Shown here: piece after piece, positions 13,801 to 22,268 of the stretch
Numbering within the stretch: the first letter of the stretch is position 1
Layout: each line of letters starts with the position of its first letter
Assembly (NCBI GenBank): GCA_029582155.1
Contig: CM055908.1
Location: forward strand, 20,933,406-20,997,405
From: Panopea generosa
Lineage: Eukaryota > Mollusca > Bivalvia > Adapedonta > Hiatellidae
Direction: 5' to 3'
Length of the DNA: 64,000 nucleotides
The notes under the pieces: model-generated
Told to the model about the DNA's origin: nothing
The model's input: the letters and a program-made list of their open reading frames with translations, nothing else
The model's database searches: none
Translations under genes and position numbers: made by a program

Positions 13801-16483
13801 ATTGGCAGGGGCATAAAAAAAGAAATGTATTATTGGAATAAATGAATCTTCAATAAGGAGAGTGTGTGACCCTCACCAGAATCATACATTTGTACATGGC
13901 ATTAAATTCTGGTTTTACTTATGAAAACACAGAATGTGATTTGTATAAACTTTGGTTTAAGAATGTGTTTCCCAATCTATGTAAGTAAATAGGTATAAAC
14001 AAAATCAACAACAGCAATGAACTGGTTATTCTACATGAGGTTAGTGTGTACATACCACATTTTTGCCATCCCACATCTGTAGTGAAGCCAATACAGCAGC
14101 AAGGTTTGTCTCTCTCTCTTCGTCAAACTCATCCTGTAACACGGTAACTTGTAAATTAATTACCGCTGCTGATGTTCCCATGATCAAATATAATTGAAAA
14201 TTAATTGGTCTGACCAAATGTCAGCAACAATTTTGTGCTGTTTTATCATTATTGATTCTCAGAATTAATTTGGTTCTTTCCACTTGTTCATTCTATTTGA
14301 TTTTAATGAAATAAAGTTATATTTGGATTATCCATTGTTAATTTTGTGCCGCGTGAAGAAATAACTAAAACTGACAAGAGACAATAAACAAAATTAATGC
14401 AATGCAATAAATATTTCTGTATATTGTGAAAAGACACAATCAAGAAAGCAATATTTTAGGTTGGATCCCCAACTAAGAAAATCTCATGAGAAGTTAAAAG
14501 ATGTTTATGTATGCTTTGTGTACAAAGAAATGTTTATGAACGAATAAAAACCTTAAACACAGTTGTCTGCTTATATAATATTTGTCTTTGGCTGTAAGAA
14601 TATATTTAAAATGTTGCCACCTATACTGAAAATTCAAAGATGTACTAAAAGCAGGTTATGAAAACTGTATATGGGTGGATACCTGTGAATTTTTGATGAG
14701 ATCTCTGTACAATTCATAACATTCACTGTATTGTTCTAGCCGGTATAACTGAAATACAAAATAAAATACACATACATCTAGGTCCAGGCTAGGCTTTCAA
14801 ATGAACAAAAATTCTCACAAATGGTTACAATTCCTGTCTCTACATTGTAAATGAGAAAGGTATGTTGATTACTTATGGTTGAGGTGTAGCTCCCTCCACA
14901 CCAAATCCTAAATATTGCATGTCACCTTGCCATATAGTATCTTACCACTTTTGTAAAACAAGATAATATTCACAGCAGAATACATGAGATAAATAAACAG
15001 GGAAAAAATGATATAACTGTTTTAAATTGATATAATTACTGTTATAAATAGTTCATATTATTTCTTTTTCTGAATAGTTAATTCATTTTGTTCTGAAAAG
15101 ATAACATATTTATATTGTGACTAGTTACTAATACAAAACTTTTTGACCATAACAGGTGGACAATTTTAAAGATGTCTTTAAATTTGAGCACAGGACTGAT
15201 AATACTTACAACTTGAGCCAGAAGTTCTTTACATCTATTATCAAGGTCTGCGGACCTAAGGGTTGCTAGAGCCTCCTGCGTTCTGTTCAGTCGATATTCA
15301 CAATACGCCTTTTCAAAACGAAGGATACTGAAAGTAAAGTTAAACACAATCTTATCAGTCAACATATTTTTATTTTTTCTATTTAACATTTTAGATTAAA
15401 CTACTAATATATAACTACTTATACTATCAAAGTAACACCAAGAAACACTAGTATTCTATAGAAAATGTCATTTGAGTTAGTTATTTTACAGAATTAAAAT
15501 ATGAATTTTGGAATAAATTGTTGGGCCTTCACACTTCAGAATAACTGTTGTGATTTCAGTGCACAATGATTTGAAATTAAATTCCCTCAACGGGGTAACA
15601 CAGCTGGGCCCAGAACATATCATAAATTTGCTTTGTTAAATGAAAAAAACACAATATTTTCTAACATTTGTGTAAATCTTTCACAATCCATTATAAAGGG
15701 TAAAATATAACATATTTAAACATTTCTCTCAATAAAATTTACAAAATTTTGTTGATCAAGTTTATATGTTTTTATTTTACTGATCCTACCTGTGAACCGT
15801 CTTGTCTCTATTGATGACATTGAGTGCATCTCCAAATTTCTCCAAGTTTATCAGGCAGACAATTTTACATTGCAGTGCTGTTGTATCAGTGTGAGCTTCG
15901 TGTAAAACTAGCAAATAATAATAATTAAGTATAAGCATGAGCTTAATGCAAAACTGGTAAATAATAATAAACCTGGCGTTAGCCTTATATAAATCTGTTA
16001 CTGAAGTAATAAAATACAAGCACTGACTTAATTACATGTTTATATGTCTCTGATACAAGTAGTTAGCAGAGTCCATTAGAATTGTTATTGAACATATTGA
16101 TAAATGTCGGTCAATGGCTAGTCATAGATAAAATGTTATACCGACTGCAAAAGTATATTTCGTATCTTGCATCTTTATCGATTTTTGTTTGTATTCGTAA
16201 CACATTAGGATGACGAAATGAATCAACGGACAACAACATATGATGTAGACTACAACTTGAAATGTAATTCGACATATGGTTTCATGAGCAAGAGGAAATT
16301 GTCCGACAGTCGGTGTCACATTTAAGAGGTTTTCGTGCACTCAACAAAGCAACCGTAATTAAAAACTTTGAAATAAATGTTCATACTCCTGTTTGCTACT
16401 TTAAGAGCTCTTTCATATTCCTGGTTTTGTCCAAATCGATTCAAATCTGCATAAAGACTCGCGAGCGATACTGGCTGCGCCAT
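1658..16483 (-). CDS. SRP72: Signal recognition particle subunit SRP72 (17 coding exons)
   Basis: SRP72 is the scaffold subunit of the signal recognition particle: with SRP68 it binds 7SL RNA and helps target ribosomes to the ER. Coding exons on the minus strand, in order: 16483-16387, 15907-15790, 15327-15210, 14748-14683, 14133-14056, 12319-12208, 11051-10895, 9772-9715, 9105-8974, 8775-8647, 7776-7646, 6200-6105, 5660-5557, 3760-3551, 3267-3218, 2363-2250, 1866-1658. All junctions are GT-AG and all phases agree except inside exon 11. The product is about 659 residues (human is 671). The N-terminal two thirds is the TPR-like region (FEKAYCEYRLNRTQEAL, then ELAIIRVQLAYLLQ). The C-terminus has a lysine run, the SRP72 RNA-binding signature (AERWLPRRERSYYRGKRK), a Ser/Pro-rich tail and a terminal basic ...SGKW. 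Exon 11 appears to lack one base, so the frame breaks as printed. Confidence 0.95.
2250..2363 (-). CDS. SRP72: SRP72 exon 16: RNA-binding signature
   Basis: This is the most conserved part of the family. It encodes KLPKNYNADVTP, then AERWLPRRERSYYRG and a basic KRKDKKKD stretch. In other animals this C-terminal domain contacts the SRP RNA. The Trp, the RRER pair and the tyrosines are all present, so the domain looks functional. The donor is G|GTATATCC at 2249. Confidence 0.95.
   Translation of the reverse strand, partial: QSFLRTTMPMSHQMLNVGYQDVNAPTTEAKGRTRKKI
3800..4860. mobile_element. Dispersed element with about three internal ~300-bp tandem units, in SRP72 intron 13
   Basis: The block opens AAGAGGCCCATGGGCC near 3800 and closes with CCAGCTGACCTAAAAATG near 4852. 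Inside, a unit is repeated at about 3915, 4170 and 4485. Each unit has a CCACCCCCAGGG-like core, then TTCACAATTTTTATAAAGGA, TTTACCTTGAATTTGACTG and a closing ACAACATTTCATTACAATT. The end resembles that of the element at 48.7-49.0 kb. It encodes no protein and is probably a non-autonomous DNA element. Confidence 0.6.
6231..6254. repeat. (CA)n microsatellite
   Basis: About twelve AC dinucleotides lie just left of SRP72 exon 12, followed by a short (TA)n. No other role is seen. Confidence 0.9.
6269..6905. repeat. Direct duplication of ~200 bp in SRP72 intron 11
   Basis: The stretch 6269-6485 (from AAGCTATCAGCTCATGTATG to ATTATCTCCATATATA) recurs at 6707-6905 with a few substitutions and a small internal deletion, offset about 438 bases. 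Between the copies a 30-base phrase with TGTATCTCTATGATCAAACA is itself doubled (about 6587 and 6617). Confidence 0.85.
7140..7480. repeat. Likely dispersed repeat in SRP72 intron 11
   Basis: The stretch contains phrases typical of invertebrate non-coding repeats (GGACCATAACTCTGTG; GCGGACGGAGAGACGGACAC). It has no coding sign, and I could not define its ends. Confidence 0.35.
7646..7776 (-). CDS. SRP72: SRP72 exon 11, with an apparent 1-base deletion
   Basis: The flanking exons require a phase-0 to phase-0 exon, but this one is 131 bases. From the acceptor it reads EYAKTAQSITVWLAIAQLHL ... ACDALKSLE. It then continues correctly only in another frame, as DLQYKPGV, which joins exon 12 (VSAMVTLY). 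The human protein has SIEELKHKPGMVSALVTMY here, so one base is missing at about 7666-7672, between the SLE and DLQ codons. Read literally, translation stops at the donor (TGGTAA). A sequencing or assembly indel is the simplest explanation; a real null allele is possible. Confidence 0.85.
8136..8345 (-). mobile_element. tRNA-derived SINE, family 2 (degenerate, minus strand)
   Basis: On the plus strand it begins GGTTTAACACCATTTGCAAC, the reverse complement of the SINE 3' end seen at 41.57 kb and 40.73 kb, and runs toward a decayed tRNA-like head (TTGAACCCACAAACACAA). It lies in SRP72 intron 10. Confidence 0.6.
9398..9629. mobile_element. TTAA-flanked MITE (piggyBac-like), copy 1
   Basis: A 232-bp element lies between perfect TTAA duplications (9394-9397 and 9630-9633). 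Its ends are CCCTTTACTCCATAGATACG and ATGAAGTAAAGGG. Inside is a hairpin made of GTGCAGGAAGAGTTCAGATT and its partial complement, then a run of GGCGTCTATATTAG phrases. Relatives lie at 34,089 and 54,632. There is no coding capacity, so movement would depend on a transposase elsewhere. TTAA targets are the hallmark of piggyBac. Confidence 0.85.
10180..10375 (-). mobile_element. tRNA-derived SINE, family 2 (minus strand)
   Basis: On the plus strand it starts GGGGTTTAACACCATTTTCA and ends with a decayed head carrying GACTCAAACTTACAACCTTA and GGTGAGAGGTAAGTGA. These are the complements of the leucine-tRNA-like head seen intact at 41.37 kb. It lies in SRP72 intron 7. Confidence 0.7.
11500..12207. 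repeat. 35/49-bp minisatellite abutting the SRP72 exon 6 donor
   Basis: Nearest the exon the unit is about 35 bases (core TATTACTTATTACATGTGTA then CATACCCTCTG). Further left it becomes a 49-base unit with an added TCTCAGTCTGTAT segment. The array stops exactly at the exon 6/intron 6 junction (12,207/12,208). Read on the minus strand, most 35-bp units carry an AGAGGGTATGT-like string matching the real donor GAGG|GTATGT. All frames of the array are open over long distances because the repeat lacks stops; this is not coding. Confidence 0.9.
12208..12319 (-). CDS. SRP72: SRP72 exon 6
   Basis: It encodes EDPGLRESSYELCYNHSCYL, then IGKGDLKGAEEKLKQAE, matching the conserved TPR segment 'ELCYNTAC-LIGQG' of other animals. 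The donor G|GTATGTATAC at 12,207 is the first unit of the neighbouring minisatellite, which places many donor-like copies directly downstream in the transcript. Confidence 0.93.
12547..12740. mobile_element. Tc1/mariner-type (pogo-like) MITE in SRP72 intron 5
   Basis: A 194-bp element flanked by TA. The left end CAATAGAACTTCGTTGGCTC mirrors the right end GAGCCATCAAGGTTCTACTG, giving roughly 25-bp imperfect terminal inverted repeats. It has no coding capacity. Assignment to the pogo/Tigger group rests on the TA target and end style only. Confidence 0.75.
13081..13810. repeat. Degenerate dispersed repeat, several related segments
   Basis: The phrase TGGCAGGGGCATAA recurs near 13,381 and 13,803, with a relative AAGGGGTCATAACTCGGGA near 13,595. 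Related text on 'CAGCTACACACCAAATTTTA' and 'TATGTAGACCC' separates them. This looks like two or three old copies of a non-coding element inside SRP72 intron 5. Confidence 0.5.
16387..16483 (-). CDS. SRP72: SRP72 exon 1 with start codon
   Basis: The ATG at 16,483-16,481 lies in a good Kozak context (GCCGACATGGCG) and opens MAQPVSLASLYADLNRFGQN, matching 'LWSEVNRYGQNGDFTRALK' of vertebrate SRP72. The donor A|GTATGA is at 16,386 (phase 1) and joins exon 2 to give RILHEAHTDTTALQCK. Confidence 0.93.
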
Positions 16484-17035
16484 GTCGGCTAATCGGTTTG
16501 CTTGTTTGGAACAAGAAATGGAGATGGGGTGAATAATTTTTTTGGAACAGAGATGTATTTATAAAAATTTAAGTAAAATAATTGTTATCAGTACAGTAAG
16601 TTATCAAAGCTGAAAATAAAATGTATTATATTTCGAATACATAAATGATTTTAAACCAGATATATAGGTAATTGAATAATATACTCGATTAATACAATGG
16701 CACTCGGAACACTTCGCCGATTATCCTACGCCTAATGACGACGGCAATCGGCACTTACTCGGCCATTTCCGCCTTTAGGTCAGCTACCACCATACTTACA
16801 TTATAACGTTTGACCTAATTTTCACTATTTTTATCATTCGCGGATCAAAAAGTCTAATATCATAATATGAAATAGGTAAAGCATACACACGTCTGCTTCC
16901 AAAAATTTAAATCTCTATTATAACTATGAAATATCCAAGTTAAAATAACTGCGGGAACAAATAACAGCTAACAAATAAAAATCAAAGGTCAATGTACTAA
17001 GAGGCGCCATTTGTTTGTTTGTTTGAATATTAAGA
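16484..17035 (-). promoter_or_regulatory. SRP72: Presumed promoter and 5' UTR region of SRP72
   Basis: This is the sequence directly upstream of the start codon. No TATA box at a convincing distance is apparent. A relatively GC-rich island of CG dinucleotides (about 16,690-16,800, with CTCGGAACACTTCGCCGATT) may mark a TATA-less housekeeping promoter or may be a repeat. This is inference from position only. Confidence 0.35.
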
Positions 17036-17270
17036 GTCATTGCTATGCCATCATCTAGGACTAAAAGATGGTAGGTTAGTCCAACTTCTCTTTCCTGGGA
17101 TCTTGGACCGTTAACCAGTACTGGAGAACACCCATCTCAGCTAGTAACGGTTAACGTGACAATGCGACGTAATTTCATGTATCAATCATTACGAAGACTT
17201 TGACCGGATGGAATTCAAACTCGTGAACCAAAAGATTGATAGTAATACGCTCGCAACATGGGAAAATACT
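17036..17270 (-). mobile_element. tRNA-derived SINE, family 1 (minus strand, diverged)
   Basis: On the plus strand it reads from the SINE tail (GCCATCATCTAGGACTAAAA) through TTTCCTGGGATCTTGGACCG to a decayed tRNA-like B box (GGAATTCAAACTCGTGAACC). It is the same family as at 52.2 kb, but degraded. Confidence 0.7.
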
Positions 17271-18200
17271 GGTATTGACCATTATGAAACAATTCTTGTT
17301 AGAAAAGCGTCACTAATTTAATGGACTTTTCACAAGCATCAGCACAACTTCCGAAATTTGAGGCTTTCTTTACATTGTTATATAATCATTAAATAACAAT
17401 ATAAAGAGAGCCTTAGATTTACTCCTTTCGTGTCTTTTCTAATATCATTTCACTAAATTGGTTATTTCTGCTCACTCATTAAAATGATTCCATCGTGCCG
17501 ATAAGGAAAATAATCGACATGACAGTCGTGCCTATAGCCTTGTAATTGAAATTTGGTCTGCCCATTCATTCCGGCCAGTTGTTTCAGGATAGTTGTTTAA
17601 TTGAATTTATCGCGAACGCGATTTAATCGACAAACACATTCTGACTGTAAAACACGCATTACAGAAAAGAACAAATGTTTCTGAACAAAAACTTCATAAA
17701 ATAGCTTTATTTTTATGATAGCATTTAAAGAATCAGTGTTAAATATTGTATCCTAAAAATATCGGACTTATAGGTCATGCCTCTTTAAACTAAGAACTGA
17801 TTAAATATTATTAATGGCTGCATTACACAGTAAACAATGGTTTGTGTGTGATAAACCTGAATAAAAGAGAGAGAGAGGAATAAAGGGAGAGAGATTATTG
17901 TTGCTTGTTTTGATCTGTTTTCTTTCTCTTTATACATTGTTTCCTACCTCTACTCTCTTCTGCTCTCAAGGCTGGCTCGAGCTTCCATCCGGATGTTAAC
18001 ATGTTTGTCCTAAAGTAATTCCGACATGTTTTATTTAAACTCACGTATTTTATTAAAATTCACTACATTTCTACTAAATAACATGTGTGCCCGTTCAAAT
18101 TTTGCGATGCGCCCACCCACACTAAAATACTGGCTCCGCCCCTACTTTAAAAAATTATTGATTTTGACTAAAATTAAGTAAAAACACATCTTAACTCCTG
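17271..18200. other. Intergenic, nothing recognised
   Basis: AT-rich sequence with a short GA-rich run (17,867-17,895). No exon, RNA gene or defined repeat is seen on either strand. Confidence 0.5.
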
Positions 18201-18745
18201 TAAATCTCAAACAGATTCAAAGTGTTGTCAAAAAGACACAAAATGCAACCTTGACCTTTGTGGTATGGGTCTGAGTATTACGCAGAACACATCGTCATGA
18301 TGTTGATCATTTGCACCAAGCTTGTTTTTTTAATCCATCCATACATGATGGTTACAGACTTAAGACGTTAGAATCCCAAACAGAATAAAATTGTGACTGT
18401 TACCTTTGAGGTATTGTTCGTGGTATGTCGTTATGTCATGTTTATCACCAGAGTAAAAAAAAATCAGAATTTTCGATCTGTGGTGCTACAAACTGAGCAG
18501 ATGAACCTGGTGTCGCCGTCGGCGGCGTCGTCTGTAGACACCCAGGTTAAACTTTTGCGTTTAAGTTTAAGATATCTATGCAACCACTCATTGGATGTGA
18601 ATGAAACTTCCGTGTGTGCTCACCATCATCAATGGAACACACAGAGACAAGAACCATAACTCTGGATTGCATTTTAGCACAGTTACGGCCTTTTTGGACT
18701 TAGACACCCAGGGGCAAGCTTTGTTGTCTTCTGACAACTCTTGTT
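18200..18745. repeat. Fragments of two dispersed repeats
   Basis: 18,200-18,420 belongs to the family also seen at 38.1-39.0 kb and 62.75-63.05 kb (ACCTTGACCTTTGTGGTATG; CATCCATACATGATGG). 18,495-18,745 carries GTCTGTAGACACCCAGGTTA and ends GTCTTCTGACAACTCTTGTT. Its complement opens the segment near 50,905 (AACAAGAGTTGTCAGATGAC), suggesting shared ends of one element. Confidence 0.55.
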
Positions 18746-18827
18746 AAAGTTCCATTGGAAGAGTGCCGATCCACGGTCTTCAGTTTTAGTTAAGGTATTG
18801 ACTATGTATGAATTGATTTCCTCTTGA

Positions 18828-19902
18828 GGTTAATATTTAATGTCTGATACTTTAATCAAAGTTCCGTTGGAAGAGTGAGTGCCGATCCACCATCTTAAAA
18901 CATGAAGATTTCATATTGCTTTCCAAAATGTATTCAAATGATAACTTTATACGCTTTTGTTGTTTAACAAATCCTTGAGGCCCTCCCAGTGTGGAGGGAG
19001 GGGAGGTCCCTGTTCCTTGGATCTCTTAAAGTAATGGCCATTGTTCCCCAGATATCTAAAAGTATTTGGCAAAGTTCCCAGAAGTATTTTATCCATGTTC
19101 CCTGGATCTCTAAAAGTATTTCTACTGTTCCATAGATCACCAAAAGTTTTAAACAGATCCCTGAAAGTACCAAATAGTGTTCCTTTAAGCAAAACGTCTA
19201 CTATAGTCTTTTATTATCATCATAATAAATAAAATCCATGCAATGTCTTCTTTTCCTGGACCTTTTTGACCTTCTACAAGGTCCATTATTTGCAGGCAGA
19301 TCAGTCTCACCCTTTACATCTCTTGTCTCTGTACGTCAGTCGTCTTGGGCTGTTTGAATATGTATCTAATCCTCATCATCAAGTTCAAAGAAGTTGTGTT
19401 TGTCTTCACTAGACAGGACACATAGGATATCTTCAGGTAAAATGCTCAAATATGACCCCGGGCACCCGACTTCTACAACCCTTTCAGGAGACTCCCATAG
19501 TAACAATGCTACATGAAATCTAAGGGCCTATGGCTTGAACTTTCAGAGAAAACGTATTTTTTTAAGTTTCCTTAAAAATGTGCTTATAAGCCCTGTGGCA
19601 GGAGGCATTTATGGTTCAATCCCACTGGGTCAAGAGCGTCCGAGATTGTGTGTCTATATAAATGCTGTAAACGTTTTATTAAAATTCGTTGAAAAAAATG
19701 ACAGTGGGGATGGTGCTATCGCGTCTCCGAAAAAAAGGTTAACAAACGGACGACGGACAATTAACCATGACATAAGCCCTGCTGGCCATTGTCAAGTAGA
19801 GCCAAAAAGACAAGATAAACATAAATATGACTTTATTGTGTAAACACGATCTGATAAATAAAAAAAAATGTTAGATGCTAGATGGGATTGAACACCGGTC
19901 GT
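18828..19902. repeat. Left arm of a ~1.08-kb inverted repeat
   Basis: It matches 21,178-22,264 in inverted orientation over nearly its whole length. Examples: GAAGAGTGAGTGCCGATCCA against its complement near 22,205, and GAACTTTCAGAGAAAACGTA against its complement near 21,590. Divergence is modest, with a few small indels. The arm contains short direct repeats of TCTCTAAAAGTATT and, near its inner end, a tRNA-like B-box phrase (GGGATTGAACACCGGTCG). Confidence 0.85.
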
Positions 19903-20026
19903 CAAATAAGTCAAATACGAATAATAACAACGTTATTATTGTCCATGTAACTGGAGTTATATGCAAAAATAGATTAGAAAAAAACACAGAACGCTGGAGT
20001 TTTGAAATAGACTTGAAAGAACCACC

Positions 20027-20817
20027 TCTAGACTCTTTGCCGATGACAGTCTCTTGTATAGGAAGGTTCGTTCTACTGCTGACACCAAGGTCCTACAAGA
20101 AGACCTGAACAGACTCCAGAAGTGGGAAGAAGACTGGATAATGTCATTCAATCCCAGTAAGTGCGGGATGATCCGCATCACAAAGAACAGAAATCCCGTG
20201 CAGGCCACATACACCATTCACGACCAAGACCTGACTTTCGACAAGAAAGGCAAGTACCTTGGAGAGCACATATCCCAAAACCTATCCTGGAATGCCCATA
20301 TAGCAGCCACAGCTAAGAAGGCCAATAATTCCCTAGCCTTCCTGAGGAGAAACCTGACAAGTTGCCCACAGGAAATCAATGCACAGAGTTACCAGATTCT
20401 TGTCAGGCACATTCTTGAGTATGCAAGCACAGCATGGGACTCGTACACTGCCACAAACATCAGCCAAATTGAGGCCGTCAAGCGACGAGCAGCGAGATTC
20501 GTGAAGAGCGACTACAAGACAACAAGCATTACCAGACAGATGATACATGACCTTGGCTGGAAGACATTGCAAGAACGCTACATCAACGCAAAGCTTGTGA
20601 TGGTGCACAAAATCGTCCATGGGCCCATAGATATCCCCTCATCATTCTACCAACCAGCTTCCCCACTCGCTGAAGTTCCTGGTCTCATTCTGCAGAGTTG
20701 ACATCTACTGGCACTCTTTCTTTCCCTCAAGCACAGACTGCGGAACAGCCTTCAAGGGCGCATCGCCACAGCCGACACCACAGAGGCTTTCAGAAGAAGG
20801 CTGGTCTCTGCACCATA
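20027..20817 (+). pseudogene. Non-LTR retrotransposon reverse transcriptase, 3' fragment (decayed)
   Basis: The reading frame opens RLFADDSLLYRKVRSTADTK, the F/YADD catalytic box of reverse transcriptase. It continues through EDLNRLQKWEEDWIMSFNPS and KCGMIRIT (thumb region) and the C-terminal LGEHISQNLSWNAHI and ILEYASTAWDSYT motifs typical of Jockey/CR1-like elements. A stop appears at 20,699-20,701. The family's usual end (RIATADTTEAFRRRLVSAP, stop near 20,817) is found only after frameshifts. The endonuclease and the rest of the polymerase are absent, so it is inactive. It sits between the two inverted arms. Confidence 0.85.
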
Positions 20818-21177
20818 GAGCGAGGGCATTGTTTTTATCGTTTTAAATTTTTAATCTTAATCTTGTACATACGTGCGCCGCACAATTACCTTGTATCATA
20901 TACCAAATTGTACGACTATGCCAAAGAGTGGGATTTTGTGCAGTAACGGAAGAATAAGAGACAATGAATTACACCAGGCTTCTCCACAGGCCATTTAAGC
21001 ACAGGGGCACCCCAGAACTTGACTATTAGAATGGAATAAAAAAATAAATATAATCGTATGTAGCCCGAAATAAATTTTGGATAGCAATTCCGAACAAAGA
21101 TATAATTACAATTTTGATGATTACAGTTAGCAAAGGTCGAATAGTGCAGTGGTATTCATCGTGGATTTCAGAACGTA

Positions 21178-22264
21178 ACGACCGATGTTCAATCCCATCT
21201 AGCATCTAACTAACATTATTTTTATTTTACACAATAAAGTCATATTTATTTTGATGTCTTGCCTTTTATAAATTAAACCCTTCCGCTGTTTAAAAAAGAA
21301 ATATTTCTCTTCTGTTTTTCCTTCGATCTCTTTTTGGCTCTACTTGACAACGGCCAGCAGGGCTTATGTCATGGTAAATTTTCCGTCGGTTTGTTAACCA
21401 TTTCCTTGTAGACGCGATAGCACCATCCCCGCCTCCCATTTTTCGACGAATTTTAATAAAACTTTCACAGCATTTATATTAAAACACAATCTCGGACGTT
21501 CTTGAACCAGTGGGATTGAACTACAAATGCCCTCTGCCACAGGGCTTATAAGCACAGTTTTAATGAAACTTAAAAAAACACGTTTTCTCTGAAAGTTCAA
21601 GCCATAGGCCCTTAGACTTCATGTAGCATTGTTACTATGAGGGTCTCCTGAAAGGGTTGTAGAAGTCAGGTTCCCGGGGTCAAATTTGGGCATTTAACCT
21701 GAAGATAGTCTATGTGTTCTCTCTACTGAAGTCACAACTTGATTGAACTTGATGATGAATATTAGATAAATATTCAAACAGCCCAAGACGATTGACGTAC
21801 AGAGCCAAGAGATGTAGAGGGTGTCTGCAAATGATGAACCTTGTAGAAGGTCAGAAAGGACCAGGAAAAGAAGACATTGCATTAAGATAATAATAAAAGA
21901 CTATAGTAGACGTTTTGCTTAAAGGAACACTATTTTGTACTTTCAGGGATCTGTTTGACTTTTGGAGATCTAGGGAACAGTGGAAATACTTTTAGAGATC
22001 TGGCGAACATGGATAAAATACTTTTGGAACTTTGGCAAATACTTTTTGAGATCTGGGGAACAATGGCCATTACTTTAAGAGATCCAGGGAACGGGGACCC
22101 CTTGGGAGGGCCTCAAGGATTTGTTAAATGACAAAAGCGTATAAAGTCATCATTTGAATACATTCTGGAAAGCAATATGAAATATTCATGTTTTAAGTCG
22201 GTGGATCGGCACTCACTTTTCCAACGGAACTTTAATAAAAGTATCAGACACTAAATATTAACCC
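21178..22264. repeat. Right arm of the ~1.08-kb inverted repeat
   Basis: Inverted partner of 18,828-19,902. It carries an extra ~65-base segment near 21,265-21,330 absent from the left arm. Its outer end (GACACTAAATATTAACCC) lies four bases from the first unit of the 56-bp satellite. Confidence 0.85.
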
Positions 22265-22268
22265 AAAG

